Positions 33,983 through 40,207 of a DNA stretch of 40,207 nt are shown one piece after another (position 1 is the first letter of the stretch; each line of letters opens with the position of its first letter). The notes under the pieces were generated by a model. The model saw nothing but the letters and a program-made list of their open reading frames with translations. It was not told the origin of the DNA and made no database searches. The position numbers and the translations under genes were made by a program. The stretch comes from Bacilli bacterium (lineage in GTDB: Bacteria > Bacillota_I > Bacilli_A > RF39 > UBA660), in contig JAFWMN010000006.1 of NCBI GenBank assembly GCA_017513865.1, forward strand, positions 66,857-107,063, read 5' to 3'.

Positions 33983-36172
33983 TTAAGCATCCTTGTTATC
34001 GATGTGAAGGACACGTTCTTTTATTTCTTGAGTTCTACCTTTGTTCCAGAAATTACTTCCGATATATCCACAAGTACGTCTAGCAACATTTAAGGTATCA
34101 TGGTCTCTATTACCACAGTTTGGGCAATACCATTCTAAGTTATCATCGATTAATATTTCACCATCATAACCACATTTTTGACAGTAATCAGATTTAGTAT
34201 TTAATTCAGCATACATAATATTATCATAGATAAATTTGATTACTTCCATAACTGCTTCTAAGTTATTGGTTAAATTAGGTGTTTCAATATAAGATATAGC
34301 GCCACCAGGACTTAATTTTTGGAATTCACTTTCTAGACTTAATTTAGTGAAGGCATCTATTTCTTCAAAAACAGGAACGTGATATGAGTTAGTGATATAA
34401 TCTCTATCAGTTATACCTTTAACTTTACCAAATCTTTCTCTTAATTTTTTAGCAAATTTATAAGTTGTAGATTCGATTGGTGTTCCATAAACACTGTAAT
34501 CAATGTCTTCAGCGGCTTTCCATTCAGCACATTTGTCATTTAGTTTTTGTAATACTTTAAGGCCGAATTCTTTACCTTTACCATTGTCGGTATGAGAATG
34601 ACCCGTCATGAATTTAACGCATTCATATAGGCCAGCATATCCTAAACTTATAGTTGAATATCCATGATGAAGTAAATCATGAATACTTTCCCCCTTCTCT
34701 AGTCTAGCTAGGGCTCCATGTTGCCAAAGAATAGGTGCGGCATCTGAAGTTATTTTAGAAAGTCTTTTATGTCTTGCTTGTAAAGCTCTATGACAAAGCT
34801 CTAATCTTTCTTCTAAAATTTCCCAGAAGGTATCCATATCTTTATCTGATGATAAAGCAACGTCTGGTAAATTGATGGTGACAACACCTTGATTAAATCT
34901 ACCATAATATTTTCCTTTACCTTCGACATAATTTAGGGCTTTAGCAACATTTCCCCTACTGATTGATCTATCTGGTGTTAGGAATGAACGGCATCCCATA
35001 CAAGGATAGCATTCCCCTTCTCCATATTCGTTTTTCTTAAGTTCAAGCATGATTTTTTCAGATATATAATCTGGAACCATTCTTTTAGCTGTACATTTTG
35101 CAGCTAATTCAGTTAAGTAATAGTATTTGCTTCCCTTTTTAATATTGTCTTCTTCTAGGACATATAAAAGTTTAGGGAATGCTGGAGTTATATACACGCC
35201 TTTTTCATTTTTCATTCCTAAAATTCTTTGGTTTAGAATTTCTTCAATGATCATGGCAAGTTCATCTTTATATTCTTTGGTTTCTCCTAAGTATAGATTA
35301 ACGCTTAAGAAAGGGGCTTGTCCGTTGGTTGTTGTCATTGAATTTATTTGATATTGGAATGTCTGTACTCCATCTTCTACTTCTTTCTTTAAATCTTCTT
35401 TAGCAAATTTTTCAGCTTCGGCTTTTTTAAAACCACGTTTTTTATATTTATCTAAATATATTTCATAACTACTTCTTACAAAAGGTGCGAGATGAGTCAT
35501 AGTGACTGTACAACCACCATATTGGCTTGAAGATACGGCTGTGATTATTTGGGTTGCAATGGTCATAGCGGTCAAGAATTTATGTGGTTTTTCAATCATA
35601 ACACCATTTATGTTGGTACCATTTTGTAGCATATCTTCTAAGTTTATTAAGTCACAGTTGTGTAGTGCATTTTGAGCAAAGTAATCGGCATCGTGGAAAT
35701 GAATAATTCCTTCATCATGAGCCTTTACGATATCTTCAGCTAATAAAAATCTTCTAGTTATATCAGTACTTGTAATACCAGCAAGATAATCTCGTTGAGT
35801 TGTAACTATTCTGGCATTTTTATTTGAATTTTCGGTATTCCAATATTCTGATTCACCATCTATCAACTCTTTAATAGCTAAGTCAGTAGTATTACTTTTT
35901 CTAACCAATTCTCTAGTATATCTATATGTAATATATTTTTTAGCTAGTTCAAATTTTTCTATTTTCATAAGACGTTTTTCAATAATATCTTGAATGTCTT
36001 CAACTAGAATTCTTTTTTTGCCCAAGCCTTCAATATATTTTACAATATTTTTTATTTCTCTGTCGCTTGCCTTGTCTTCATCTTCTACTTCATTGTTAGC
36101 TTTTCCGATAGCAGCAATTATTTTTTGTGGATCATAATCAACAACATGTCCATCTCTTTTTATAACTTTCAT
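33983..36172 (-). CDS. nrdD: anaerobic ribonucleoside-triphosphate reductase
   Basis: 729 aa from ATG at 36170-36172 (MKVIKRDGHVVDYD; GGAGGG 9 nt upstream). N-terminal ATP-cone (VIKRDG..VDYDPQKIIAAI, allosteric), glycyl-radical barrel with the catalytic Cys region HNCDL and CMGCRSF, a zinc module CQKCGYDG..CPNCGNRD, and the glycyl-radical loop RRTCGYIGSNFW near the C terminus. It reduces NTPs to dNTPs without oxygen, so the organism can grow anaerobically. No class I or II reductase in the window. Confidence 0.97.
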   Translation of the reverse strand: MKVIKRDGHVVDYDPQKIIAAIGKANNEVEDEDKASDREIKNIVKYIEGLGKKRILVEDIQDIIEKRLMKIEKFELAKKYITYRYTRELVRKSNTTDLAIKELIDGESEYWNTENSNKNARIVTTQRDYLAGITSTDITRRFLLAEDIVKAHDEGIIHFHDADYFAQNALHNCDLINLEDMLQNGTNINGVMIEKPHKFLTAMTIATQIITAVSSSQYGGCTVTMTHLAPFVRSSYEIYLDKYKKRGFKKAEAEKFAKEDLKKEVEDGVQTFQYQINSMTTTNGQAPFLSVNLYLGETKEYKDELAMIIEEILNQRILGMKNEKGVYITPAFPKLLYVLEEDNIKKGSKYYYLTELAAKCTAKRMVPDYISEKIMLELKKNEYGEGECYPCMGCRSFLTPDRSISRGNVAKALNYVEGKGKYYGRFNQGVVTINLPDVALSSDKDMDTFWEILEERLELCHRALQARHKRLSKITSDAAPILWQHGALARLEKGESIHDLLHHGYSTISLGYAGLYECVKFMTGHSHTDNGKGKEFGLKVLQKLNDKCAEWKAAEDIDYSVYGTPIESTTYKFAKKLRERFGKVKGITDRDYITNSYHVPVFEEIDAFTKLSLESEFQKLSPGGAISYIETPNLTNNLEAVMEVIKFIYDNIMYAELNTKSDYCQKCGYDGEILIDDNLEWYCPNCGNRDHDTLNVARRTCGYIGSNFWNKGRTQEIKERVLHIDNKDA

Positions 36173-36281
36173 AAAATACCCTCCTATATTACAGAACAAG
36201 TATAGCACATTTGTTTGTGATGCTTGTGTTGCATTTGCAACTTTTATAAAAATATTTTATAATAGTGTTAGGTGATGTAAA
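36173..36281. promoter_or_regulatory. divergent nrdD / Crp-type regulator control region
   Basis: Minus strand: TATACT at about 36199-36204 as probable nrdD -10. Plus strand: TTGCAA (36235-36240), 17 bp, TATAAT (36258-36263) as regulator promoter. The palindrome GTTGCATTTGCAAC (36228-36241) covers the plus-strand -35 and lies upstream of the nrdD -10. A looser repeat CACA-N6-TGTG lies at 36206-36219. Both fit binding sites for the adjacent Crp/Fnr protein. Confidence 0.65.
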
Positions 36282-36911
36282 GTGGCTAGTATTTTCAAGA
36301 ATATCGGTGTAAAAGAGAAGTGGAAATTACTCAAGGAATTAGAGGCCACAAGGTTATATTTTTCCAAAAACACCAGTTTGTTAAGAAGAATTAGTAAAGC
36401 AAATTTGATCGGTGTTTTAGATAGTGGGAGTGTTCAAATTATACGAACTGATTATAATGGTAATATTATAATTATTTCAGATTTGAAGGAAGGGGATATT
36501 TTTAGTACAAAGTTTTCACTTTTGGATAATGTGGAATATGATATTATAGCAAAAGAAGATTCTAAAATAATTTTTATTGATTATGATTATATTTTATCTG
36601 GCAATCAAAAAAAGAGTAGTTATTATCAAAAATTTTTAATTAATTTAATTGAAATAATGGGTGAATTAGTATATGCCCAAAATAAAAGGATAAATGTTTT
36701 AACTAGAAAAACAACAAGAGAAAAACTACTGGAATATTTTTATAACGAATCTAGAAAAAAATTTACTAAGACTTTTATTCTTAATTTTAATTATACGGAG
36801 CTTGCTGAATATTTATCGATTGATAGGTCAGCGATGATGCGTGAGATAAAACGTTTAAAAGATGATAAAATTATTGAAACAAGTGGAAAAAGAATAAGGT
36901 TACTTAATTAA
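36282..36911 (+). CDS. Crp/Fnr-family transcriptional regulator
   Basis: 209 aa, GTG start at 36282 (AGGTG 7 nt upstream). Effector-binding beta roll at ~20-110 (VLDSGSVQIIRTDYNGNIIIISDLKEGDIFS) and winged-helix DNA-binding domain at ~140-205 (NFNYTELAEYLSIDRSAMMREIKRLKDDKII). There is no cysteine in the whole protein, so it is not an Fe-S sensor like Fnr; the ligand is unknown. Divergent from nrdDG-dut, the likely target, and upstream of the aquaporin gene, which has its own Shine-Dalgarno after a 54-bp gap. Confidence 0.88.
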   Translation: MASIFKNIGVKEKWKLLKELEATRLYFSKNTSLLRRISKANLIGVLDSGSVQIIRTDYNGNIIIISDLKEGDIFSTKFSLLDNVEYDIIAKEDSKIIFIDYDYILSGNQKKSSYYQKFLINLIEIMGELVYAQNKRINVLTRKTTREKLLEYFYNESRKKFTKTFILNFNYTELAEYLSIDRSAMMREIKRLKDDKIIETSGKRIRLLN

Positions 36912-36965
36912 TTCTTTGACTATTTTAATATATTATTTTATAATGTATTTAAGGAGGATGAGATA

Positions 36966-37643
36966 ATGAAAAAATACATTTCAGAATTTGTTGGAACTTT
37001 TGGCTTAACGTTTTTTGCTTGCGGAGTTGCCGTAGTAGTTGGCTGTTCAACACCAGCAGGAATTGTTGCTACAGCATTAGCTTTTGGTCTTGTTATTGTA
37101 ACTATGGCATATTCAATAGGTAGTGTGTCTGGTTGTCATATTAATCCAGCAGTATCATTAGCAATGAGATTTACTGGAAGAATGGATAACAAAGAATGCG
37201 GATATTATATTGTAAGTCAATGTTTGGGAGCTCTTTTCGGATCTTTAATGTTAGGTCTATGTTTAGGTAGTTTCAAACATTTGGGAGCGAATGGTTTTGG
37301 TGGCATGCTTCCTAATGGTACTGAAGTTTCAGCGTTTATTGCTTTAATTGTAGAAATCATTTTAACATTTATTTTTGTTACAGTAATTTTAACGGTTACA
37401 AGCAATAAAGAAAATTCGTCTGTTGCGGGAATTGTCATAGGGCTTACTTTAGTTTTAGTTCATTTAATTGGTATTCCATTTACTGGAACATCAGTAAATC
37501 CAGCTAGAAGTTTGGCCCCAGCAATTCTTCAAGGTGGAGATGCATTTATTCAATCTTGGTTATTCATTTTAGCGCCAATAGTTGGAGCGCTTTTAGCTTC
37601 GCTTTTCTATAATTTAGTATTATCTACTGAAAAGAAAAAATAA
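36966..37643 (+). CDS. aquaporin, AqpZ-like
   Basis: 225 aa MIP-family channel with six membrane helices. First NPA at 60-62 (SGCHINPAVSLA), second NPA at 178-180 (GTSVNPARSLAP). The VHLIGIPFTGTSVNPARS stretch, with His166 and the Arg181 filter residue, resembles E. coli AqpZ, so water rather than glycerol transport is favoured by inference. Shine-Dalgarno AAGGAGG. Ends in a strong terminator shared with the convergent fic gene. Confidence 0.93.
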   Translation: MKKYISEFVGTFGLTFFACGVAVVVGCSTPAGIVATALAFGLVIVTMAYSIGSVSGCHINPAVSLAMRFTGRMDNKECGYYIVSQCLGALFGSLMLGLCLGSFKHLGANGFGGMLPNGTEVSAFIALIVEIILTFIFVTVILTVTSNKENSSVAGIVIGLTLVLVHLIGIPFTGTSVNPARSLAPAILQGGDAFIQSWLFILAPIVGALLASLFYNLVLSTEKKK

Positions 37644-37668
37644 TAGGTTATCCTATTATTTTTTTTAT
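37639..37668. terminator. bidirectional terminator between aquaporin and fic
   Basis: AATAATAGG (37639-37647) and CCTATTATT (37652-37660), 9-bp stem and 4-nt loop, with T runs on each strand. Confidence 0.9.
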
Positions 37669-38726
37669 ATTGTTTTACTACTTATAATTTCTTCTAAAGC
37701 TATTCCTTCTTCAGCTCTTTTTAATGTAACCCAGACACTTAGCATTTGTGATGAACTATCCAAAAGCATTTGAGCTAAACCTTGATAATCATAATTGTTG
37801 ATGAAGTTTTTATATTGTTCCATCATTGTACTAGTTATTAATGGTGGGGCTAAGTGCTGTCTCATTAGATTTGTACTAGTTATAATTCTGCCAGTTCGGC
37901 CATTGCCGTCTGCAAAAGGATGGATATGTTCAAATAAGATGTGAAATCTTGCTTCTTTTAAACAGATAAGAAAAAGCCTTTTATGTCTTTCTTCGTGGGA
38001 AATTCCTTTTTCATTAGGATCTTTTATATCCATGTCGAAGTTATTGTCATATTTGTAGATTAGTTCTGATATTTGTATTGGAACTTCTTCTTTTTTCAGA
38101 GTTTCAAAAGAAGAGCCAGTAATGGCATTATTCACTTTTTTAAATCCTTTTTGATGATTTGGATTATTTCGATTTATTATTTCATTTATTTGGAGCATTT
38201 CTTTTATACCAATGTGATTTTCATCTAAGGCATAAAGGAAAGCTGAAATGTGATCTGTTCTGGATTTTCGAACGCTATCTAATAGTGGCTTTCTTTCTAT
38301 ATATGTAGGGAAGAACATTGAAACTTTTTTTCCTGTTTCTTTTTCTAAAAAATTATTTTCTTCATCAAATACAATTAGTTCTAACATATCTTTATCAAAT
38401 TCTTTAAATTTTTCGTTATATATATCATTTATTTCTTCTTGGCTTTCAAAATTTATTTTTGGTATCATTCCTTTATAGTAGGCCATATAAGTTACGAAAT
38501 ACTTATATTTATTTTTTATTTTTTCTTTTTCGTCGTCTGAAAGCATTTCAAATATTTCACTATTATCTTTTTTTAAAGAATTGATAATATCATTTGATTC
38601 TTCTAATTTTAAATCTTCTTTTTCTATTGAAAGTGATGTGTGAGTGAAAGTTTCACTATAGTTTTTAACTAGTTCTCTATATAGAGGTTCATCAAATTCA
38701 ATTCCACCAAAAACATGTTTTTCCAT
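37665..38726 (-). CDS. Fic-domain protein (putative AMP-transferase)
   Basis: 353 aa from ATG at 38724-38726, preferred because AGGGAG lies 6 nt upstream; the ATG eight codons earlier has no Shine-Dalgarno. Active-site motif HPFADGNGRTGR at 269-280 matches HPFxx(G/D)NGRxxR completely, so catalytic competence is expected. The N-terminal ~130 residues are charged helices without a recognisable domain. I saw no [S/T]xxxE[G/N] inhibitory motif; the corresponding segment is AITGSSFETLKKEE (201-214). No antitoxin gene adjoins. Targets unknown. Confidence 0.9.
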   Translation of the reverse strand: MEKHVFGGIEFDEPLYRELVKNYSETFTHTSLSIEKEDLKLEESNDIINSLKKDNSEIFEMLSDDEKEKIKNKYKYFVTYMAYYKGMIPKINFESQEEINDIYNEKFKEFDKDMLELIVFDEENNFLEKETGKKVSMFFPTYIERKPLLDSVRKSRTDHISAFLYALDENHIGIKEMLQINEIINRNNPNHQKGFKKVNNAITGSSFETLKKEEVPIQISELIYKYDNNFDMDIKDPNEKGISHEERHKRLFLICLKEARFHILFEHIHPFADGNGRTGRIITSTNLMRQHLAPPLITSTMMEQYKNFINNYDYQGLAQMLLDSSSQMLSVWVTLKRAEEGIALEEIISSKTI

Positions 38727-38785
38727 AAACATCTCCCTTTTATCTATCATATTAGCACATTATTATTATTTTAACAAACGGATCA

Positions 38786-38814
38786 TTGACTTAAAAAAAC
38801 AAATTTAGTATCAT
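38786..38814 (+). promoter_or_regulatory. promoter of TMEM43-family gene
   Basis: -35 TTGACT (38786-38791), 17-bp spacer, -10 TATCAT (38809-38814). The -10 overlaps the upstream ATG at 38813, which shows that translation must start later, at 38837. Confidence 0.75.
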
Positions 38815-38836
38815 GAAAAATAAGAAAGGAGTATCG

Positions 38837-39907
38837 ATGATGAAGAAGAAAGGAAGTTCAATTGGTGGCGGCTTGCTGATATTTTTAATAGGCATATGTC
38901 TTTTATGGTGGAATGAAGGAAACAATGTTAAAAATATTAAAAGCGTAAATGAAGGACTTAAAAATTATAAAGATGTTAAAAGTACTAAAGTAGATAGCCA
39001 AAATGAAGGAAAATTAGTTGCGACTAATGGCAAATTAGTTTTTACTGAGGACGCCATTGATGGGGAATTTAATATTACTAGTAAAAGTTCAGTTTTAAAA
39101 AGAAAAGTTGAAATGTATCAATGGGATGAAGAATGTGAAACAGACGATAATGATAATAAAACTTGTACTTATAAAAAAGTGTGGAGTGATGATATTATAG
39201 ATTCATCTAGTTTTGAAAAATCAGGACATGAAAATCCAACTAATAAGCTTTATGAATCCGAAAAATTTTATAGTTCGGGTGTTAAATTAGGGGCTTTTGA
39301 AATGACGAGTAATTTGCTTGAAAAATTATCTACTAAAAAACAAATTAAACAGTTAGATGAGGAAGTGGCTAAAAGTCATGAGATGACTATTGATCAAGCT
39401 TATTATACAAATGTTAAAGAAAATGCGGAAATAGGAGATATAAGAGTTAGTTTTTATGAAAATGATGCTGAATATGTTAGTGTGTTAGCTATGCAAAGTG
39501 ATAATCATTTTAAAGTTTATAAAACTAAATATGGCAAAAATTTCTTTAATTTATATGAAGAAGAATATAATGGTTCTGATATGTTTAAGATTATTTCTAA
39601 ACAAAATAATTTTGGCAAATGGTTATGGCGTATAGTAGGAACTTTACTTATAATAATGGGTGTTGGCTCTTTATTTGCACCACTTCAAAGATTAACTGGT
39701 GGAATTCCTATTTTGGGTTCTTTAGTTGGAACAGCAACAGGATTAGTATCATTCGTTGCTGGATTATCAATAAGTTTGATAATTATTGCATTAGCTTGGT
39801 TTAGATTTAGACCATTACTTTCAATAGTTCTTTTATTAGTAGCCGTTCTTTTGTTAGTATATTTAAAAACAAAAAATCTCAGAAAAAAAGAAATAAAAAG
39901 TGAATAA
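38837..39907 (+). CDS. TMEM43/LUMA-family membrane protein
   Basis: 356 aa from ATG at 38837 (AAGGAG 6 nt upstream). TM1 is at ~8-25 (GGGLLIFLIGICLLWWNEG); the LLWWNEG end, LNEGKLVATNGKLV-like segment and RKVEMYQWDEE are characteristic of the TMEM43 (DUF1625) family, otherwise known from animal nuclear envelope proteins and scattered bacteria. A soluble domain of about 240 residues is followed by three or four C-terminal membrane helices (WRIVGTLLIIMGVGSLFAPL, LVGTATGLVSFVAGLSISL, LSIVLLLVAVLLLVYL). Bacterial function is not known. Independently transcribed. Confidence 0.85.
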   Translation: MMKKKGSSIGGGLLIFLIGICLLWWNEGNNVKNIKSVNEGLKNYKDVKSTKVDSQNEGKLVATNGKLVFTEDAIDGEFNITSKSSVLKRKVEMYQWDEECETDDNDNKTCTYKKVWSDDIIDSSSFEKSGHENPTNKLYESEKFYSSGVKLGAFEMTSNLLEKLSTKKQIKQLDEEVAKSHEMTIDQAYYTNVKENAEIGDIRVSFYENDAEYVSVLAMQSDNHFKVYKTKYGKNFFNLYEEEYNGSDMFKIISKQNNFGKWLWRIVGTLLIIMGVGSLFAPLQRLTGGIPILGSLVGTATGLVSFVAGLSISLIIIALAWFRFRPLLSIVLLLVAVLLLVYLKTKNLRKKEIKSE

Positions 39908-39945
39908 TTTTTTGTCTCTTTTTCTGAGAATTTCTTATTTATTTT
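39878..39945 (+). terminator. possible terminator after TMEM43-family gene
   Basis: CTCAGAAAAA (39878-39887) pairs with TTTTTCTGAG (39919-39928), 10 bp, but the loop is about 31 nt and includes the stop codon. A T-rich stretch follows. Confidence 0.45.
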
Positions 39946-39957
39946 ATTTATTTTTTG

Positions 39958-39986
39958 TTGCATTTTTAGATATATGATGTTATAAT
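39958..39986 (+). promoter_or_regulatory. promoter of the right-edge gene
   Basis: -35 TTGCAT (39958-39963), 17-bp spacer, -10 TATAAT (39981-39986), about 30 nt before the start codon. Confidence 0.75.
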
Positions 39987-40016
39987 TGTTTTATAATAAG
40001 ATAGGAGGAATATTAT

Positions 40017-40207
40017 ATGGAGAAAAAAAGAAATGGGCAGATAGCTGTAATTTTAGTGTTATCAGTAGCGATATTGTTTATGTCAATAGGTTTCGCAGCA
40101 TTTTTTACTGATCTTACTATTAATGGTACAGCAACAGTTAAAGCTAATAGGTGGAGTGTTCATTTTGACGATGACTATGCTGAAACAACAGGCAGTGTTC
40201 AGGCAAC
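40017..40207 (+). CDS. secreted TasA/CalY-like protein, 5' part only
   Basis: ATG at 40017 with AGGAGGAA upstream; the frame is open to the window edge (63 codons). The N terminus is a signal peptide: basic MEKKRNG, a hydrophobic core (IAVILVLSVAILFMSIGFAA), then FFTDLTINGTATVKANRWSV. This pattern, an Ala-x-Phe-Thr-Asp after the core followed by short beta-strands, resembles substrates of the archaeal-type signal peptidase SipW (TasA, camelysin). Family assignment is tentative because only the start is visible. Confidence 0.6.
   Translation, partial: MEKKRNGQIAVILVLSVAILFMSIGFAAFFTDLTINGTATVKANRWSVHFDDDYAETTGSVQA

Noticed and set aside
1..40207. Use of TGA as tryptophan codon (mycoplasma code)
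   Set aside because: The composition suggested it, but TGA ends several intact genes at the expected length (recF, HD gene, cold-shock gene), and Trp is encoded by TGG.

Overview
The window is the chromosomal replication-origin region of a very AT-rich member of the Bacillota, most likely an uncultured Bacilli-type lineage close to the Mollicutes/RF39/Erysipelotrichia neighbourhood. Gene order (SRP RNA-tadA-dnaX-ybaB-recR-bofA-holB-yaaT on one side; gyrA-gyrB-recF-dnaN-dnaA; rpmH-rnpA-yidC-jag-mnmE-mnmG-rsmG-parB on the other) is the classical Firmicute origin order. It does not use the mycoplasma code: TGA is the stop codon of several intact genes (recF, the HD-domain gene, the cold-shock gene) and TGG encodes Trp. 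The SRP RNA is the short form of about 75-80 nt, unlike the long Bacillus one. Placement below class level is inference.

Layout. 1-9.95 kb (minus strand, left replichore, co-directional with replication): 3'-truncated ABC exporter, rsmI, two tandem paralogous HEYTH putative metallopeptidases with separate promoters and terminators, trmN-like methyltransferase, ricT/yaaT, holB, bofA-like, recR, ybaB, dnaX, tadA and the SRP RNA. 9.96-10.43 kb: a non-coding interval with five parS sites. 10.44-19.3 kb (minus): gyrA, gyrB, recF, a ComK-like regulator in the slot where yaaA usually sits, dnaN, dnaA. 19.31-19.74 kb: oriC, with DnaA boxes and an AT-rich tract, and the divergent rpmH promoter. 19.74-21.86 kb (plus): rpmH, rnpA, yidC, jag.

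21.86-24.6 kb is a head-on island between jag and mnmE: a 104-codon reading frame with no ATG/GTG/TTG start, a 722-aa protein of unknown function with a possible GNAT-like C-terminal part, and a divergent cold-shock-domain protein, all apparently driven from one promoter whose start region is an inverted repeat. 24.66-30.7 kb (plus): HD-domain protein, mnmE, mnmG, rsmG, and a ParB with an unusual P/A/E/V-rich linker and no adjacent parA. 30.7-33 kb: an internally duplicated helical protein of unknown function, then mscL. 33-36.2 kb (minus): anaerobic nucleotide operon nrdD-nrdG-dut, divergent from a cysteine-free Crp/Fnr-type regulator across a shared palindrome. 37-40.2 kb: AqpZ-like aquaporin, Fic-domain protein, TMEM43-family membrane protein, and the start of a secreted TasA/CalY-like protein cut by the window edge.

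Most of the window is core replication, segregation, tRNA-modification and membrane-insertion machinery. The parts that do not fit a standard core are the HEYTH paralogs, the ComK homolog, the 21.86-24.6 kb island, the ParB linker, the 592-aa duplicated protein and the Crp/Fnr-nrdD control region. Many ribosome binding sites use the 3' part of the Shine-Dalgarno sequence (AGGTG). No tRNA, rRNA, CRISPR array or insertion sequence was seen.
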